From the NCBI RefSeq assembly GCF_000014965.1, contig NC_008554.1, positions 1,662,001 to 1,726,000 of the forward strand: DNA of 64,000 nucleotides, read 5' to 3'. The notes below the pieces were generated by a model, which had not been told where the DNA came from, did no database searches, and saw only the letters and a program-made list of their open reading frames with translations. The translations under genes and the position numbers were made by a program. This document shows positions 1 to 8,537 of this stretch, one piece after another; the stretch's first letter is position 1, and every line of letters starts with the position of its first letter. Source of the DNA: Syntrophobacter fumaroxidans MPOB. GTDB taxonomy: Bacteria > Desulfobacterota > Syntrophobacteria > Syntrophobacterales > Syntrophobacteraceae.

Positions 1-1
1 C

Positions 2-532
2 GCCATAGCGGCCTTCAGCAAGCCCGAGTTCAGGGGCCTGTGCAAAGCGATGGAACGGCTCCCCCTCTACGACCGGTTCGCATCGCCGCGCGACCGGCTC
101 AAAGACGAGAATGCCCGGGAGTTGCTCGGCGCGATTTCCGCGTGGGCGGCCTCCAGGACCGTGGACGAGGTGGAAGACCTGGGCCGTCTCCACGGTTTCG
201 CGGCCTCTCGAGTCCTCGAAGCCGGGGACGTCTACCACGGCGAGCACTTCCGGGAACGTTCGACCGTCCAGGAACATATCGATCCTCTCTACGGCCCGAT
301 GGTGCAGCACTGCTGCCCGCCCGCGCTCAGCGGGACACCCGGCCGCATCAAGTGGAGCTCCCGGCCCCTCGGCTTCGACAACCGCCACGTGCTCTCGGGG
401 ATCCTCGGCATGTCCGAGGAAGCGGTGAAAAAGCTCGAGGACGAGGGGGTCATCTTCCAGTGGAACCCGGACATTCCGTCCCACTGCCCGCCGCCGGACT
501 GGGACGGCGAGAGCGGTTTGAGGTTCCCATAG
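2..532 (+). CDS. CoA transferase, family III (CaiB/BaiF), C-terminal part
   Basis: The reading frame is open from the left edge, so the gene starts outside the window; about 176 C-terminal residues remain. They carry the typical end of a CaiB/BaiF (family III) CoA transferase: a segment around SGTPGRIKWSSRPLGFDN followed by a short helix ending in EEAVKKLEDEGVI. The next gene ends with a very similar segment ([17 protein letters not shown] and [12 protein letters not shown]), so the two are paralogues. Family III enzymes move CoA between carboxylic acids. Two in tandem may form a heteromeric enzyme or act on related substrates; the actual acid cannot be read from the sequence. The stop lies 18 bases before the next start, so the two are probably co-transcribed. 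Confidence 0.85.
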   Translation, partial: AIAAFSKPEFRGLCKAMERLPLYDRFASPRDRLKDENARELLGAISAWAASRTVDEVEDLGRLHGFAASRVLEAGDVYHGEHFRERSTVQEHIDPLYGPMVQHCCPPALSGTPGRIKWSSRPLGFDNRHVLSGILGMSEEAVKKLEDEGVIFQWNPDIPSHCPPPDWDGESGLRFP

Positions 533-550
533 CCTTTCGAATCGAAAATC

Positions 551-1903
551 ATGACGGAAAAGAAAACCTCCGGGATGACGGAAAACGCTGATTACTCCGA
601 ATGGGCCTTCCGGGAAACGAATCCCGCGGACGTTTTCGAGAAACCCGAAGCCCTCGACGACCTGCTCGTGCTCGATGCCGGCCGGGGAAGCTTCGCCGGA
701 CTCTACGCCTCATCGCTGCTGGCCGAGCTGGGCGCGGAAGTGATTCGGGTCGAGCCTCCCGAGGGGGATCCGGCCAGGCGGATGAGCCCGTACGGCATGA
801 TGATCCAGGGGACCGGGCTCGGCTACATCGTCGAAGGAAGGAACAAGTTCCACATCACCCTCGACCTCGACCGGGACGAGGGCCGGCGGCTGTTTGCCGG
901 GCTGGCCCGCAAGGCGGACGTGGTTATCGAAACCTTCAAGCCCGGCCACATGGATTCCATCGGCCTGGGGTACCGGCAGTTGTCCGCGGTCAACCCGGGA
1001 ATCGTGTGCTGTTCCATACACACCTGCGGCCAGTTCGGGCAGGAGGCCGAGCGAAACCGCAACCAGCCCGACTACGACATTGTCGACCAGGCCAGAGGCC
1101 TCGTCATGTCGGTGACCGGCGAGTCGGAGCTGGACGCCGATGTTCCCGAGACGTTCAAGAGGCCGCTCAAGCAGGGCAACTGGATGGGCTGGTACGCCGG
1201 GGGAGCCTGGGCTGTTTTCGGCATTCTCCTGGCCTTGTTTCACCGAAGGCGCGCCGGCGTCGGGCAGCTCGTCGACTGCTCCCCCCCGGAAGGTCTCGGG
1301 GCGATGGCAAACTACGCCATCCCTTTCTATCACCTGACAGGCCGGCTCATGCCGCGCGCAGGCAATTACGACTACGCCGTGTTTCCCTACACCTACGTGA
1401 AATGCAAGGACGGATACGCTTTCATTTCCGGTTCCGCGGATCCTAATTGGACGGCCCTCTGCGAGATCATTGAACGGCCCGATCTCATCTCGCGGTTCCC
1501 GAGCATCCGGGAGCGGCTCGACCCTCCCAACCAGCCGGTCATCCGGCGCGAGATCGAGGCGTTCACCACGCGCCACACCACCGACGAGCTCCTGGAAATG
1601 GTCACGGCATACAGGAACAGGCCGGACAGGAAGGGGGTCGTCGTTACCGGCCGCCTGGAGACGCCGCGCGATGTCCTGCGGGGAGAGCACTGGGCGGCAA
1701 GGAATACCTTTGTGAAGACCGACGATCCCCACTACGGCGAAGTCCTCGTGCAGAATTCCACCTTCAAGTCGATGTCCCGAACGCCGGGAAGGATCAAGTG
1801 GGTCTGCCGTCCCGTGGGAGCCGACAACGCGTTCATCTACGAGCGCCACCTGGGGTTGAGCGAAAAGGAGCTCGAGGAGCTGAGGACCGGGGGCGTGATT
1901 TGA
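551..1903 (+). CDS. CoA transferase, family III (CaiB/BaiF)
   Basis: A 450-residue protein of normal length for family III CoA transferases. The N-terminal Rossmann-like half has [35 protein letters not shown], shortened here to the key elements [13 protein letters not shown] and GDPARR. The segment [16 protein letters not shown] holds the Asp position that forms the acyl/CoA anhydride in this family. The C terminus has the RTPGRIKW motif. It transfers CoA between organic acids in the cytoplasm and, with the preceding paralogue, probably activates or de-activates an acid growth substrate. The chosen start (MTEKKTSGM) follows the upstream stop closely; a start at the second Met of this stretch is possible. 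The gene ends where a duplicated tail sequence begins. Confidence 0.9.
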   Translation: MTEKKTSGMTENADYSEWAFRETNPADVFEKPEALDDLLVLDAGRGSFAGLYASSLLAELGAEVIRVEPPEGDPARRMSPYGMMIQGTGLGYIVEGRNKFHITLDLDRDEGRRLFAGLARKADVVIETFKPGHMDSIGLGYRQLSAVNPGIVCCSIHTCGQFGQEAERNRNQPDYDIVDQARGLVMSVTGESELDADVPETFKRPLKQGNWMGWYAGGAWAVFGILLALFHRRRAGVGQLVDCSPPEGLGAMANYAIPFYHLTGRLMPRAGNYDYAVFPYTYVKCKDGYAFISGSADPNWTALCEIIERPDLISRFPSIRERLDPPNQPVIRREIEAFTTRHTTDELLEMVTAYRNRPDRKGVVVTGRLETPRDVLRGEHWAARNTFVKTDDPHYGEVLVQNSTFKSMSRTPGRIKWVCRPVGADNAFIYERHLGLSEKELEELRTGGVI

Positions 1904-1970
1904 GGAGATCGAGGGGCTCAGGGCCGAGGGGCGTGGTTTGAGGAGATCGAGGGACTGAGGGCCAAAGGCG
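1871..1970 (+). repeat. Tandem copies of a CoA-transferase 3' tail
   Basis: The last 30 bases of the preceding gene (ctcgaggagctgagg...gtgatt) are followed by two more versions of the same sequence. Exact matches of TGAGGAGATCGAGGG start at 1901 and 1939, a 38-base period. Read in the right frame the extra copies encode [10 protein letters not shown], the usual C-terminal helix of CaiB-type CoA transferases. They look like remnants of paralogous gene ends left by unequal recombination. Confidence 0.7.
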
Positions 1971-2130
1971 CGGCCCCAGGTGGGCTTGCGTTTAACGCTA
2001 GGACCTGCGGGAGGAGAAACCACGGGATACGTCGGGCACCGAGCACCGAAATCGCCCCCCGTCGCTTCCCTTCCAGCCCTTGTGGCGCTGGATGAGGGAT
2101 TGCAGCGACCCACCGGGCTCACCTGGTTAT

Positions 2131-4251
2131 TCAACGATACGTAAAAGGGAAAAGACGAGTCTTCGCCGCTGAGACCTCCCGCAAAATCGCCTCGCAAGAG
2201 GTATACTCCGCAATGGGGAGAAAGTGCTCTTTGCAGAGCACCGGGGAGTTGACGGCAGCCATCGCTTCCCATGTCCTTCTTTGGAGCGTCTCCTCATCCC
2301 ACAAACCTTCGCGCCGGATGCACGACAAGGAAAGCAGCGCCATGGGTCTCGCGGTGATTCCAAGCTTCAGGCAAAGCTCTACGGAACGGGACCATGCGGC
2401 ACCCATCGCAGCCCTGTCCGCCATGAGATGTCCCACGTTATGGAACCACAGCTGCCAGGGATGCTGGCAAAAGGGATCGTGCAGACGCTGCCGGCACCAC
2501 GGCACATACCGTGCCTCCGTGATTCCGCATTCGGCGAGGTATCGCGCCAGCGCGGCATGCTGGTACGGATTCAGCCCCTCGAATTCCCGCTCCCCGATGT
2601 CCAGTGGAGGCCGCCCAAGGTAGTCCTCCAGAATCTCACCCGCCCGCTCCAATTCGCCTGCATCCAGGCAGGCGTAAAAAAGGTAGCAGAATTGCCGCCT
2701 CCAGTCTTGTACGTGATCGCTGTAATTTCCATTCCCGAATGCTTCTTGCGCCAAGGCGACATACTTTTCCACATCATGCAGGTGCCGCGGTCCACAAAAG
2801 CCATAGTTCTGGGCAATCGACCCATGGAGTTTCCCCAGGATCACGGGGAGGGTCCCCGGCTGAAACCGCTTCAAAACACGATGCACCTCGCTGAGCACAT
2901 CAATCGCCTCAACAAGTGGCCGAGGCGGATCGGGGCGGAAGTCGTACCGCCCGTGACGATTCAGGACGAAATCCCTGTTGAGTTGCCCCGCTCTGAGACT
3001 CGATACGTGCTCCCCCGCAATGATCCGGTCAAGGAGTCCACCCCCCAGGTTTCCCCACGACGCCGCCGGCTCCACATCGCCCCGACGGCTGCAACTCGTC
3101 GTTTGGACCTGCGCGATCCGAAAAGCCGTCAGAGGGTCACCCGCTGCGATGTCGTTCACCTTCGCGGGGGTGAGCGGCGTGAGGAGGGTCTGAATCCGCC
3201 ATGCCGGACAATCCGGGTTTTCCATTTCAGCTTCCAGGTTGTCCAGGAAAGCCCTCGCGTATCGTCCATTCTGGAGAACAGCCCAAAGTTGCCGGGAATA
3301 TCGATCCTCAAAGCCATCCCATCGGAGGGTGGAGTCGGAGAGAAGGTGGGCATTGGAGGAGAGGCGTGCCGGGTCATCCAGGCATGTCCAATCGATGCGA
3401 AGGTCGGCAGCCGTTCCGGATCCGTACAGGTCCCACAGGTAACAGGCCTCATCAAGCGTATCCACCGCGAGTCCTGCCAGCGATTCGAACCCGTGGGCCT
3501 TCCCGTCACCCGGTCTCGGATACAGCATTCCCGTTAATCCCTCCTGCGCCGTAGCGGCCGCCTTGAGCTCGAGTCCTCCTACGGGAACGAGAGAACCGCT
3601 CTGACGGACCTCGCCGGTGGCCAGGAGGGCAAGAGGTGTGTGTCCGGTCCTCAGGCCACGGGCGGCAAGGTATAAAGGGAGACCGAGGGATGGTCCGTGA
3701 ATGAGGCGCCGATCGATGAATGGAAGAAGCGGCCAGAAGAAGAGACCTTCGTCAGTGCCCGGCCGAAGCGTTTCGACGACGGCGGCCGCGCTCCGAACCG
3801 CGACTTCGTCCGCGACCACCGGCCACCAGGTCGGAAAATTCGACTCGACGCTGCCGGACCGGGCAAGTCCGACGAGCACCCAGTAAAGATTTGCCCGCCT
3901 GTCATCCGCCAGGGCAAGGGGGATCAGCGACCATTTCATGGAAAAAGCCGTCTCGACGGTCAGCGGAATGCCCATCTCTCTCAGGTCCAGCTCGGAGGCC
4001 ATCCAGCCGGGGAACCACAAAGGGACGGTTTCGGGATCGGAGAGCACGGCGGCGATCACCGCCTGGGGGAGCAGGTGTCTCCGTTCGGGAGGAAAGCTGT
4101 GCTGAATGGTCGTGTAGGAGCCGGCGAAGCTCGATTCGTCGAGGGTCCACAGCAGCTCTTGCGGCCGCAAAAGATCCCTGATTCGATCTTCGAGGAAGCC
4201 CCACTCGGCCCAATTTCGCAACTCAAGGACAGTCCAGCATTGATTGGTCAT
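2131..4251 (-). CDS. Lon (S16) peptidase-domain protein with helical C-terminal region
   Basis: A 706-residue protein; the start is the ATG that overlaps the stop of the upstream gene (ATGA), not the longer upstream reading frame. Residues about 145-270 match the Lon proteolytic domain. GPSLG supplies the nucleophile Ser188 and GEVRQSGSLVPVGGLELK supplies the general-base Lys230. The Ser-Lys distance is 42 residues against 43 in E. coli Lon (Ser679/Lys722). There is no AAA+ ATPase module and no Walker motif, so this is not a housekeeping Lon. The first ~140 residues are unassigned. Residues ~290-706 look alpha-helical and TPR-like (for example YLFYACLDAGELERAGEILEDYLG). It is the last gene of a four-gene operon with a sigma-like and a zinc-finger protein. 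A role as regulated protease acting on the neighbouring anti-sigma-like protein is inference. Confidence 0.75.
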   Translation of the reverse strand: MTNQCWTVLELRNWAEWGFLEDRIRDLLRPQELLWTLDESSFAGSYTTIQHSFPPERRHLLPQAVIAAVLSDPETVPLWFPGWMASELDLREMGIPLTVETAFSMKWSLIPLALADDRRANLYWVLVGLARSGSVESNFPTWWPVVADEVAVRSAAAVVETLRPGTDEGLFFWPLLPFIDRRLIHGPSLGLPLYLAARGLRTGHTPLALLATGEVRQSGSLVPVGGLELKAAATAQEGLTGMLYPRPGDGKAHGFESLAGLAVDTLDEACYLWDLYGSGTAADLRIDWTCLDDPARLSSNAHLLSDSTLRWDGFEDRYSRQLWAVLQNGRYARAFLDNLEAEMENPDCPAWRIQTLLTPLTPAKVNDIAAGDPLTAFRIAQVQTTSCSRRGDVEPAASWGNLGGGLLDRIIAGEHVSSLRAGQLNRDFVLNRHGRYDFRPDPPRPLVEAIDVLSEVHRVLKRFQPGTLPVILGKLHGSIAQNYGFCGPRHLHDVEKYVALAQEAFGNGNYSDHVQDWRRQFCYLFYACLDAGELERAGEILEDYLGRPPLDIGEREFEGLNPYQHAALARYLAECGITEARYVPWCRQRLHDPFCQHPWQLWFHNVGHLMADRAAMGAAWSRSVELCLKLGITARPMALLSLSCIRREGLWDEETLQRRTWEAMAAVNSPVLCKEHFLPIAEYTSCEAILREVSAAKTRLFPFTYR

Positions 4252-5384
4252 GCCGTACACACCAGGAGCACCAGGCGGCCGTTTCGCGCCATCTCGGGAT
4301 CCACGTCCGGAAAGAACGCCCGGAAGTATCCGTCCCGGGGAGAAACCAGGGACTCTTCCGCATCCAGGACCGACCCGTCCGGGAGTTCCAGGCAGGCGAG
4401 CACATCGGCCTCCCCCAGGAGAGCTCCCAGTATTCGCCCCCCGGCCAGAAACCCGCTTGCGTGTTCGCGCCAAACGGAAATGGTTGCAATGGAAGCCCTG
4501 AAATTCACACCGTATTCCAGCGGAAAAATTTCCAGGATGTTAACGGGAACCGTCTTCTGCGAACCGGACGCGGCAAGAGGCGCCTCGTCGGCCGGAAACC
4601 GGGCGAAAGCCAACCTTTTCAAGGTTGAAAGCTCGCCTTCGGGCCAGGCGATTCCGGGTTTCTTTCTTCTCACCTGCTGCAAAATACGCTCAGGCTCTGG
4701 GAATGTGTCCAGGAGAAGCCTGGTCGGGGAGGGGTCGAGGCGCCCCATGAGTTCTGCAACCGCCTGGATGGAAAAATATGCTCCCACTCTGATTTCAAGC
4801 CTCCTAAATGCCGCCGTCGGCGAGTGTTCCTCCAGCGGTTCGACCTCTGCGCTCTCGAGCTGAAGGACCTCTGAGAGAATGTTCTCCGGAACCACCCGAA
4901 TCAATCGCTCCAGGTCGGAAGTCCGAAGGGTGTATGTATTCCATGCCTCGGCAAAAAGGCCGTCGCCAATGAGCACATCTCCCGGGCCCATAAGTCTCGG
5001 ATCGTCATAAACCTGGGCCACTCTCACGGCACCGCCCACTCCCGTCTCCAATCCGATCACCAGGACCAGCGGAGGCTGGTAATAAAGCTTTCCGGGTCCC
5101 CATCCCGCAAGGGATTCCCTCAGGGTCCACACCTGCCCTTCCCTGCACCGCTCCTCCGACCGGGCGCGTTCGTCTTGCGGCATCAGGTGTCGGGTCATTT
5201 CATCCGCTCCCCCGACCGGTGAGCCTCTCCGCCGGAGCTCGCTGCAAAAATCGCAAATGGCGACATGTTCGGAGAGATGCGGGTCGGCGGTCTCCGAAAA
5301 CAACCGGGAGTCGGGAGGGCATCCGCGAACCTGGCGCGCGATGCGCCAAGCCATACGAATCTCCCAGGAATCGTATCCGGACAT
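4248..5384 (-). CDS. zf-HC2-type anti-sigma-like protein with possible MazF/PemK-like barrel
   Basis: About 378 residues. The N terminus carries C22 ... H40-x3-C44-x2-C47 (SEHVAICDFC), the pattern of zf-HC2 zinc fingers found in ZAS anti-sigma factors. Residues ~83-165 (GQVWTL, PPLVLVI, RVAQVYDDPRLMGPGDVL, AEAWNTYTL) recall the small SH3-like barrel of MazF/PemK proteins; this second match is by eye and tentative. The rest is unassigned and there is no transmembrane helix, so it is probably cytosolic. The ATG at 5384 is preceded by GGAGCTAGG; a GTG two codons upstream (5390) is an alternative. It lies 47 bases after the sigma-like gene and overlaps the Lon-domain gene by 4 bases. In the known CalpL-CalpT-CalpS system the protease substrate CalpT is a MazF-like anti-sigma factor, which makes this architecture striking. 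Confidence 0.65.
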   Translation of the reverse strand: MSGYDSWEIRMAWRIARQVRGCPPDSRLFSETADPHLSEHVAICDFCSELRRRGSPVGGADEMTRHLMPQDERARSEERCREGQVWTLRESLAGWGPGKLYYQPPLVLVIGLETGVGGAVRVAQVYDDPRLMGPGDVLIGDGLFAEAWNTYTLRTSDLERLIRVVPENILSEVLQLESAEVEPLEEHSPTAAFRRLEIRVGAYFSIQAVAELMGRLDPSPTRLLLDTFPEPERILQQVRRKKPGIAWPEGELSTLKRLAFARFPADEAPLAASGSQKTVPVNILEIFPLEYGVNFRASIATISVWREHASGFLAGGRILGALLGEADVLACLELPDGSVLDAEESLVSPRDGYFRAFFPDVDPEMARNGRLVLLVCTA

Positions 5385-5431
5385 GATCACCTAGCTCCAG
5401 AATCAGAATGCTGTATGAAATACATACGGTC

Positions 5432-6496
5432 CTAACCGGTCGTTTTACAAACCCGGACAAGCGCCAGGATGAAAGCCTCGAAAAGCCTCTCGTCAAGGTC
5501 GGGCGGTGAAAGCCCCGGCCACAGGAGGCAAAAATCCCGCAGTTTGTCGAGGGCCGACCTGTACACGTAGGAAACTCCGGCTGCGCTTTGATACCCCAGA
5601 CGCCGCGCGGCCTCGGCCAGTGTCAGTCCCTCCCCCTGGACCAGGAGAAAAGTGGAGCGCTGTGTGTCCGACCATGCACCGGCCATCTGTCGAGCCAACT
5701 CCTCCAGGCGCATTCCCACGTAGGAGACCTCCACGGAACCCCCGTCCGCGGCATTGTCCGTCCCCACGCGGGAACTGCCGGAGACGTCCTCATCGCAGAG
5801 GTCAAGAGACACCCTGACGGCTGCGTTCGCCTCCGGATAGTGCGCGACGATGAATCCCGCCAACTCCCGCACCGGGAGATAGCACGGTCGCCCGAGACGG
5901 CGGCACGCCTCGTCCCAGAAGAGCTTTGCCAGGGTGAGCAGGGATGAGCGCTTCTCCATGCCTTTGAGGCCGACTGTCATGATGGGGGAATCCCATTGCC
6001 CGTAGGGTTCCAACCTCAGAGTCGCCAGGGATGGGCAGGGGTCTGCCCGGAGATCCATGCTGTAGAAGGCTCCCTGGTCGGTGGCACGGTAGGACACTTC
6101 CGCCTCCTCCCGCAGAATCAGTCGAAGGCGCCTGTACAATGCCCGCCTGGGATCGTAGGCGAGTGTTCTTGCCTTGTCTTTGAGCTCATTGAGAAACTGC
6201 TGCGCGACCCTGAGCATCACGAAACGCGTGCCGCGCCCAACTGCCGGGATGGCTCCCATTCTTCGGTACCAGTCCTCGGAACGGGAACGGAGGAATAGCC
6301 AGAGATCATCGGCCAGGGCCTGCAGGCAGTCGGCCCTCTCATCGGGGGGCAACCTCCAGGGATCCGGGCAGGGAAGTAGTTCCGAGGGCATGGAAATCCT
6401 GAGGGCCTCCCGGTAGATGAAACGGGCCGTTCCTTCGAGCGCCGCCCGGCAATCGGGGGAGGAAAGCCACTGTGTCCACCGGGAAAAGGAATCCAT
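5432..6496 (-). CDS. Sigma-factor-like protein (region-4 helix-turn-helix)
   Basis: 354 residues. The clearest part is residues ~265-322 (LEELARQMAGAWSDTQRSTF, then LTLAEAARRLGYQS, then VYRSALDKLRDF). It has the layout of sigma70 region 4: a helix ending in the RSTFLL segment, a helix-turn-helix, and a basic tail. Residues ~85-130 (RFVMLRVAQQFLNELKDKAR) may correspond to region 2. The protein is longer than a typical ECF sigma factor (about 180-200 residues) because of a ~130-residue linker. Its start codon overlaps the stop of the upstream gene (TGATG), so translation is probably coupled. The downstream gene carries an anti-sigma zinc finger, as expected for a sigma/anti-sigma pair. Promoter targets are unknown. 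Confidence 0.65.
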   Translation of the reverse strand: MDSFSRWTQWLSSPDCRAALEGTARFIYREALRISMPSELLPCPDPWRLPPDERADCLQALADDLWLFLRSRSEDWYRRMGAIPAVGRGTRFVMLRVAQQFLNELKDKARTLAYDPRRALYRRLRLILREEAEVSYRATDQGAFYSMDLRADPCPSLATLRLEPYGQWDSPIMTVGLKGMEKRSSLLTLAKLFWDEACRRLGRPCYLPVRELAGFIVAHYPEANAAVRVSLDLCDEDVSGSSRVGTDNAADGGSVEVSYVGMRLEELARQMAGAWSDTQRSTFLLVQGEGLTLAEAARRLGYQSAAGVSYVYRSALDKLRDFCLLWPGLSPPDLDERLFEAFILALVRVCKTTG

Positions 6497-6999
6497 CAGT
6501 CACAGCGCTCCATGCACGTGTCCGGGACCAGCCCCCTGAAACGAAGATGTTCGCTGAAAGCGGGATCCATGGGAAGGTTGAAGGCGCAGCCTTCCACGAG
6601 GTACGTGTCCCTGTCCGTGACGATTCCGGTGATTTCCAGGACGCATCCCTTCCTGATGAAGCGGGCGGGCCCTCGCTTCTTCGAAGAACACGGGCACACC
6701 TTGTGGCCGAGATGGGACAGGGCCTTCAGAACAAAAATGGGATGGGAGACCTTGTCAGTCCGAAACGTCGCGGGAAACTCGCCCGTAAGGTCCTTGAGGC
6801 GCCCGTCGGGTGCGCCCGAAAACAACATCCCCGGCTGCCAGCAGGCGGGGGGCAGGCGGCGGATCGCCCCTCCGAGAATCCCCAGGTCGACGCGACGCGG
6901 CGGAATCTCTTCCTTGCGGGGCCAGACGGTTTCGGTGTGAGTGAAGGCACGGCTCATAGCAGGAATATGTCCCTCCACGATCTCGTCAGGGATTGCCAT
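6496..6999 (-). CDS. Hypothetical protein, first gene of the sigma / anti-sigma / Lon operon
   Basis: About 167 residues with no family I recognise. The C-terminal half has a conserved-looking core (HPIFVLKALSHLGHKVCPCSS, RGCVLEITGIV written here as KGCVLEITGIVTDRDTYLVE) rich in beta strand and with several Cys; a small barrel fold is possible but unproven. The start is uncertain: two GTG codons precede the ATG at 6999, and an ATG at 6957 has GGAGGG upstream but at long spacing. The stop overlaps the start of the sigma-like gene, so it belongs to that operon. It lies on the same strand as, and 365 bases after, csm5. Confidence 0.55.
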   Translation of the reverse strand: MAIPDEIVEGHIPAMSRAFTHTETVWPRKEEIPPRRVDLGILGGAIRRLPPACWQPGMLFSGAPDGRLKDLTGEFPATFRTDKVSHPIFVLKALSHLGHKVCPCSSKKRGPARFIRKGCVLEITGIVTDRDTYLVEGCAFNLPMDPAFSEHLRFRGLVPDTCMERCD

Positions 7000-7364
7000 C
7001 ACCACGATAGATTATTAGAAATGAGCCGTGAGCGCAAGACGGATGTCGGCCGTCTTTGCGGAAGGCGGGTTCAAAAAGATGGGTTTTATGCGCAAATTAA
7101 ATGGGCCACCGTCGGAACAGAGGGTTCCTCAGGAAGGACCTGATGCCGAGCAGGACATACGGGTCACTGGCCACGGTTTCAATCCCTGGACGGATCCATA
7201 TTACCTCTGTCATTGCCAGGGTCCCGGGATCACGTGCTCTGTGCAATCTCTTGAGTGGCTCTCAAATCGTACCTGCATTTAGCCGAGTATAAAGTTGCAG
7301 TTTGGGCTCCATTGACTCCTCGAATGATGATTTCTTCCACTTGACTTAATGGTTGTGCTTGTTC
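7000..7364. other. Gap between csm5 and the sigma/Lon operon
   Basis: No convincing gene. A few short frames occur on both strands, but none has a ribosome-binding site or a recognisable protein. The stretch is less GC-rich than its surroundings. No strong terminator hairpin with a T run is visible after csm5, so read-through from the csm operon into the minus-strand genes below 7 kb is possible. Confidence 0.4.
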
Positions 7365-8537
7365 CTACAGGGTTCTTTCCAAAGTGAGGATTAGCCACCC
7401 AAAAGGCATGGCTGGCCTGCCATTCTCCATGGAGCATCGGGTGCGTGTGGCTCCCATGTCTTCGATAGGGGTTCTTGCCTGAATATTGTACCCCTCCCTC
7501 AAACCATCAACGGAGAGCGACTCGAAATGAGAGAATCGGCCGACCCGGAGCAACATGCGTTTTCTTTGGGGGTAACACCAGTAGTTCTTAGACGGGTCAA
7601 TGGCTACTATCTGGCCATCTGGGGTCTTCCCCTTGGGAAACAACTCGTGCAGAGCTTTCCAGGATTTCCCACCGGACTTCTTTTGGTCGAATTTCTCTCC
7701 TTCGGCTGTCATTCTCCCCCAGTAAAAAAGGTTGCACGCTCTAAGGATGGTGTCAAAGTCAAGTGTTCTCCCCAGAGTAGCCTTCATCCCTGGATGTTTC
7801 ATGGCAGCTGTGTCCAGGTGCAAAGTGACCTCAAACTGAGGCGCTCCGCCTCCATCCGCCAAGGCCTTGACCCTCTCTACCCAAATTTGGATCTCTTGTG
7901 AGCCCTGTTTTTGAGGGTTATAGTTCAGCGCACGGTCAATGCGAGTGGCGTCGTTTGGAAGGTCGACATCCTGCACATCCAAGAGCCTAAGAACATCTCG
8001 CTCCGTTTGGCTGTGACGGCGGTCAAGCGCGGATTCTTCCAAGATCCGTGCTTTGTTCCTGAGATTTTGTTCAGCCCCGACGGTCTGGTGAACGGTTGAC
8101 TTCGTAGCCGGTTCAATATTGGCGAAGTAATTGATTACGGCAGTGCGAATCGCACCTTTAATGGAGGAACCGGGTAGATATACTGCGCCGGAATGAGGAT
8201 TGTGCGGCATCATGTCCACTCGGAATTGATTGCTAGGATTGCTCGCTTTCTCCTCAAACAGCCTTTTAAATTCCTTTGAGACGTCCACATAAACGTGGTC
8301 GTGATGCGCCGCGTCGAGATGCGTTCGTAAGAAGGCTTGGATTCCCTTGAGATCCGCCCTTTCCACCAATTGCGAGTATCGACGCAGCTCTTCCCCAGAC
8401 AACCCATTGACGACATCAGCCGGGTTAAAACGGACCAACCTGTTCCCTTCAAGGATAAACTCCAAGGGATCAATTTCATTTCCTGAACCAATGTGAATTG
8501 GCGTCAGTGCCTGAGCCTTGAAATGATATGCGCTCAT
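7365..8537 (-). CDS. csm5: Type III-A CRISPR RAMP protein Csm5
   Basis: 390 residues. The N terminus (AQALTPIHIGSGNEIDPLEF) is the classic Csm5 opening, with the TPIHIGSG motif. VYLPGSSIKGAIRTAVINYF is the RAMP glycine-rich helix region. Csm5 caps the 3' end of the crRNA in the Csm effector complex and helps recruit nucleases for crRNA trimming. The ATG overlaps the csm4 stop (ATGA), which fixes the start and shows translational coupling. It is the last gene of the csm operon. Confidence 0.92.
   Translation of the reverse strand: MSAYHFKAQALTPIHIGSGNEIDPLEFILEGNRLVRFNPADVVNGLSGEELRRYSQLVERADLKGIQAFLRTHLDAAHHDHVYVDVSKEFKRLFEEKASNPSNQFRVDMMPHNPHSGAVYLPGSSIKGAIRTAVINYFANIEPATKSTVHQTVGAEQNLRNKARILEESALDRRHSQTERDVLRLLDVQDVDLPNDATRIDRALNYNPQKQGSQEIQIWVERVKALADGGGAPQFEVTLHLDTAAMKHPGMKATLGRTLDFDTILRACNLFYWGRMTAEGEKFDQKKSGGKSWKALHELFPKGKTPDGQIVAIDPSKNYWCYPQRKRMLLRVGRFSHFESLSVDGLREGYNIQARTPIEDMGATRTRCSMENGRPAMPFGWLILTLERTL

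Noticed and set aside
4252-4473. N-terminal extension of the Lon-domain protein
   Set aside because: It lies in the zinc-finger gene in another frame and is Arg/Gly-rich low complexity; the ATGA overlap start is far more likely.
7165-7200. GTTTCAATCCCTGGACGG near csm5, like the start of many CRISPR repeats
   Set aside because: Only about ten bases fit a generic repeat and it does not match the local repeat beyond TCAATCCC; a single copy with no spacer structure.
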